Assembly (NCBI GenBank): GCA_903813345.2
Contig: CAIIXF020000001.1
Coordinates: 14,961,915-15,025,914 of the forward strand
Direction: 5' to 3'
Source of the DNA: Owenia fusiformis
Lineage: Eukaryota; Annelida; Polychaeta; Sabellida; Oweniidae
Length of the DNA: 64,000 nt
In this document: piece after piece, positions 61,101-64,000 of the stretch
Layout: each line of letters begins with the position of its first letter
How positions within the stretch are numbered: the first letter of the stretch is position 1
Notes under the pieces: generated by a model
Seen by the model: only the letters and a program-made list of their open reading frames with translations
Databases searched by the model: none
What the model was told of the DNA's origin: nothing
Program-made: the position numbers and the translations under genes

Positions 61101-63769
61101 ATCTTTCAACTTCATTTGAACATAATGCAAGCTATAGAATATAGTATTATACATGACATGATACAATTCTGTATTAGCTTTGCTTATATAAATGCATGTA
61201 GATGTTATGTAGATGGGTTTGCTTTGCTTGCACATGTATTGTTTTGTATCAGCTGATGCAGCGGTTTGGATAAAGCAATGTTTTATCAATTCCATGTGAA
61301 TTATTTCTTATTCTTGCAATAGTAAATCTATCATGAATGTCAATACAAAGCTCAGGAAGCTAATGTGTACCATTTACAAGTTTGTTGCTTTTTAACCTCT
61401 TGACTACCTGGAGTGACAAGATTTCTCATCACCTCAGAAATGACCTTGAAACCTAGAGTGACAAGAAAATCTTTCACTAAAGTTGCTTTTATTTGAACAA
61501 TTTTCATCCAGTTTACACAAAAATTGCTTTTAATTGTGTAGAAATGATCTTTGCCGTCTAATTTTACTAATTTGAGCATTTGAAGTTGTATAGGTATAAG
61601 TGTCTAAAGGTGGCAAAAATGAAAAATTCTCTGGTTTTAACAGATTTTAGAGCCTGGGATTCAAGAGGTTATTGCGTTAACCTCTAACTGCTTGAAGCAT
61701 TTACACTTGCATATTGTTGACTCTTTGTAGAAGAGAAATCATAAAATGTCCCAGCTTACACTCGGCTGGAATTGGAACCTGGATATGTGTGTAGTTGAAT
61801 ATATGTGTACTAACCATCTTTGTAGTGCCTATAGTAGTGTAGTCTCAGTACAAGATATGCTTGTATCCTTGTCTTTTCTATTTACTGTCTAACACCCACT
61901 GTCTCCTGTCTGTCTAATTAGGTATCATTATCCTCGTATGCCCAGGGTTTGCTATGTGTCATTGAAAGTTGGACAGCGAGAGTTTATTGGAGAGGGTGGC
62001 ACCAGACAGATGGCAAGACATAATGCAGCGGCAAAAGCACTGAATATTCTAAGGAAACTACCACTACCTAACAATGCTACTAGCTTTGCTAAAGTACCTG
62101 AACAAAATGTGATAACTGGTGGTGCTAAACCCGTTGCTCCAACATCAGACGGTGGTAAGTTGACAACAGCATTTTTATGTCACCACCAAAAGTGTTGACA
62201 TATTGTTATAGTCTCCAACTTTTTGTTCAGCAGTCAGTGTTTGGTGGTTGGCGTCTGTAACAAATTCTTACAACTTCCAATCACCATTTGCAGGTGGTGA
62301 CATTTTGTCTTGTTAATGCCTTGTTAATTCCTTTTCAACCACATAATTTACAAAACATTTGTATGTCTTGAGGATGATGTTCAAAAGTTGAAAATGTCAA
62401 TTTTGGGAAGGGTGTTGATGAAACTTTCGTGTAAGAATTTTTCCCCACTGACATAAATAGCTTTTTGTTGAATGTAGAGATTAAATGTTTGGAGTGTATA
62501 TGGCAGTCCCCATGAAGGGGCATCATCTTAACATTTTCATTAATATTCTAGCTAGAAGACCAAACTTTATTTTTATAAAAGATGATGACATGAGATGATT
62601 GTGTTTCTGCCAAAACTTGTTTTAGTTGATTGATTTGCCTCTTTTATCTGTACCAGAAGTGTAATCAAGTAAAGGAGAAATCAACATCTATTTTCATAAC
62701 AGGGGATAGGGATTATGTTGACCTTTGATTATAAATTGGACAATATCTCAAAGCAAAGGAAGGTTACACATGTACTTCTAGTCAGCCATCTTAAATCACT
62801 AGTTATCAATGAATTGTAACTTTGGCTTGAGCTATAAGAGTCAGTCCAATTGTCATTGACTGGTTCTTTTTGATATGTATGGACTGGCTTTTATATGGCT
62901 TTAAATTGGACTTCTTTTATTGGGTGGAGGAAAATAACATTGCAGCTGGTCTAGTGTACTATTTAAAACAGTTGTTCTTTAATCAGATCATTTCTGACAG
63001 TTTGTAAAATGGTTATTTCTGGAGATTTGTAGTCACAAGTGTGAAGATCAGGCGATTTATTTAATTATTAAATTAGTTTTTTATTACAGCAAAGTCAGAT
63101 TCAAAAGCAGAAAGCAGTGAAGATCTAAAGTCAGAAATCAGTCTAGTCCATGAGATTGCTCTGAAAGCAAACTTACCAGTCAATTTTGAGGTAAGCAAAA
63201 TACAGTATGGTCAGAATGAGGATCTTATAAAATCATGCTGGATCTAATCAGGACAGGCCTCATCCAGGGGTCTTAAAAGTGATTTGTACCTTCAACATTT
63301 AGACTGTACAATCACAGTCAGCACCATCTATCTTCTATGATCTGTGTTATAAGACAGGAAGCCCTAGCTAAATCAACGTTTCTGTTTCTGTTATTATATG
63401 TTTTAAAAGGTACAGTATAATTACAGTTTGAAACATTGGTAGTATATCCAAAAATATATCTACGTATTTGACATTTAACTTTGGGGAGGGGGCTGGGATA
63501 ACAGGAATTTTCATTAATTTTGAGACATTCCTGAAGTATAGCTTTATTATTCTGATTATTTGTGCCTCAAAATCACTTTCTGTCTCAAATCCCAACTGTT
63601 CATTTATTTTACATGTAGGTAGTACGTGAATCTGGTCCACCACATATGCGGTGTTTTGTCACCCAGTGTACAGTAGGGGAGTATTCTACGGAGGCTGAGG
63701 GAAATGGCAAGAAGATATCAAAAAAGAGAGCTGCTGAAAAGATGCTGGAAGAATTGAAAAAACTGCCTG
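58137..63769 (+). CDS. stau: Staufen double-stranded RNA-binding protein (5' part)
   Basis: Staufen binds double-stranded regions of mRNAs and acts in mRNA localisation, translation and decay. Exons in frame: 58137-58218, 58611-58787, 59000-59083, 59567-59848, 60801-60951, 61922-62154, 63090-63190 and 63619-63769, then a GTGAGA donor leading out of the window. The N-terminal ~110 residues are rich in Gln, Met and Pro. Three dsRBDs follow: the first from [14 protein letters not shown] to [14 protein letters not shown], the second split by an intron, from [16 protein letters not shown] to [17 protein letters not shown], with [16 protein letters not shown] in its middle, the third from [17 protein letters not shown] to [16 protein letters not shown]. 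The second dsRBD carries a ~25-residue insertion ([17 protein letters not shown]), as in Staufen proteins with a split domain. A 5' UTR exon begins at 58119. Confidence 0.93.
59910..60600. repeat. Interspersed repeat in a Staufen intron
   Basis: Begins near CCAACGAACGAAGTTCGG and ends near TTCGTTGGAATTTGC, so the ends are inverted. Inside, a GTCCGTC/CAGTCAGTC microsatellite is followed by about three ~140-bp units with TTCAAAATGGC and TATACTCAAA. A loosely similar piece lies at about 63400-63560. Confidence 0.55.
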
Positions 63770-64000
63770 GTGAGATACATGAAATTACAATTTTGAGAAT
63801 AGGCAAGATGTCACTATGTCACCACCAGAAGTGACAGATTGTTGTAGTCTCCCCATTTTGGGAACATTGTTCAGCGGTTGATGTTTGGCAGTTGGTGTTT
63901 AGCAGTTGGCATCTGTATCAAATGATGAATATGGAAATGTGATAACTGATTGTGGTTGAATATTCAATTTGTCGTTGAAATATAACTAGACATTGACTGA

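Noticed and set aside
1-64000. CRISPR arrays, operons, ribosome binding sites, rRNA genes
   Set aside because: Eukaryotic gene structure throughout; the tandem arrays present are minisatellites without spacers, and no rRNA-like sequence was seen.

Overview
The window is nuclear DNA of a multicellular animal. It is AT-rich, its genes are split by GT-AG introns, poly(A) signals follow several stop codons, and the gene families are metazoan (TIMP, ADAMTS-type metalloprotease, heparan sulfate 6-O-sulfotransferase, Staufen). Heavy loading with small TIR elements and the domain mixing suggest a marine invertebrate, most likely a lophotrochozoan. That placement is inference; no species can be named.

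Layout. 1-270 (+): last exon of a Cys-rich secreted-type protein. 502-2995 and 8147-11312 (-): two tandemly duplicated TIMP-like genes, each with six exons I could join in frame. 11814-13254 and 35835-44600 (-): an ADAMTS-like metalloprotease gene, apparently one gene split by a ~22.6 kb intron; at least one short exon (the end of the TSP1 repeat) was not found. Its architecture is unusual: signal peptide, reprolysin propeptide, PAN/apple, kringle, C-type lectin, M12B metalloprotease with a complete zinc site, Cys-rich, TSP1, and an ADAMTS Cys-rich region interrupted by a second kringle. 23728-30592 (+): inside that intron, a five-exon gene that I assemble as a polytopic membrane protein ending in a PARP-type ADP-ribosyltransferase domain. 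A partial copy of this gene at 14258-21690 is cut by a ~7 kb element. 31.9-35.8 kb: inverted minisatellite arms around a CXC-domain ORF remnant. 45155-46279 (+): intronless heparan sulfate 6-O-sulfotransferase-like gene. 46457-47942 (-) and 49066-50442 (+): a divergent pair of small EF-hand-like proteins. 52050-55099 (-): mitochondrial-type crotonase, complete in seven exons. 55466-57130 (-): 5'-truncated non-LTR retrotransposon with RNase H. 58137-63769 (+): Staufen, with three dsRNA-binding domains visible and continuing past the window.

How the genes relate. The most suggestive arrangement is an extracellular-matrix cluster: a metalloprotease followed within ~0.5 kb, on the same strand, by two TIMP-like genes, which belong to the inhibitor family of such enzymes, with a heparan-sulfate-modifying enzyme divergent from the protease promoter. 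Both TIMPs carry Asp at the position that sets target specificity and have residues predicted in front of the key cysteine, so their inhibitory role is open.

Mobile DNA makes up much of the rest: several Tc1/mariner-type families with CAGGGTG ends and TA target duplications, two families with CAC-type ends and 5-bp duplications, a long-TIR composite element, and other TIR elements. All exon joins were made by eye from splice signals, reading phase and family similarity; no transcript or database evidence was available.
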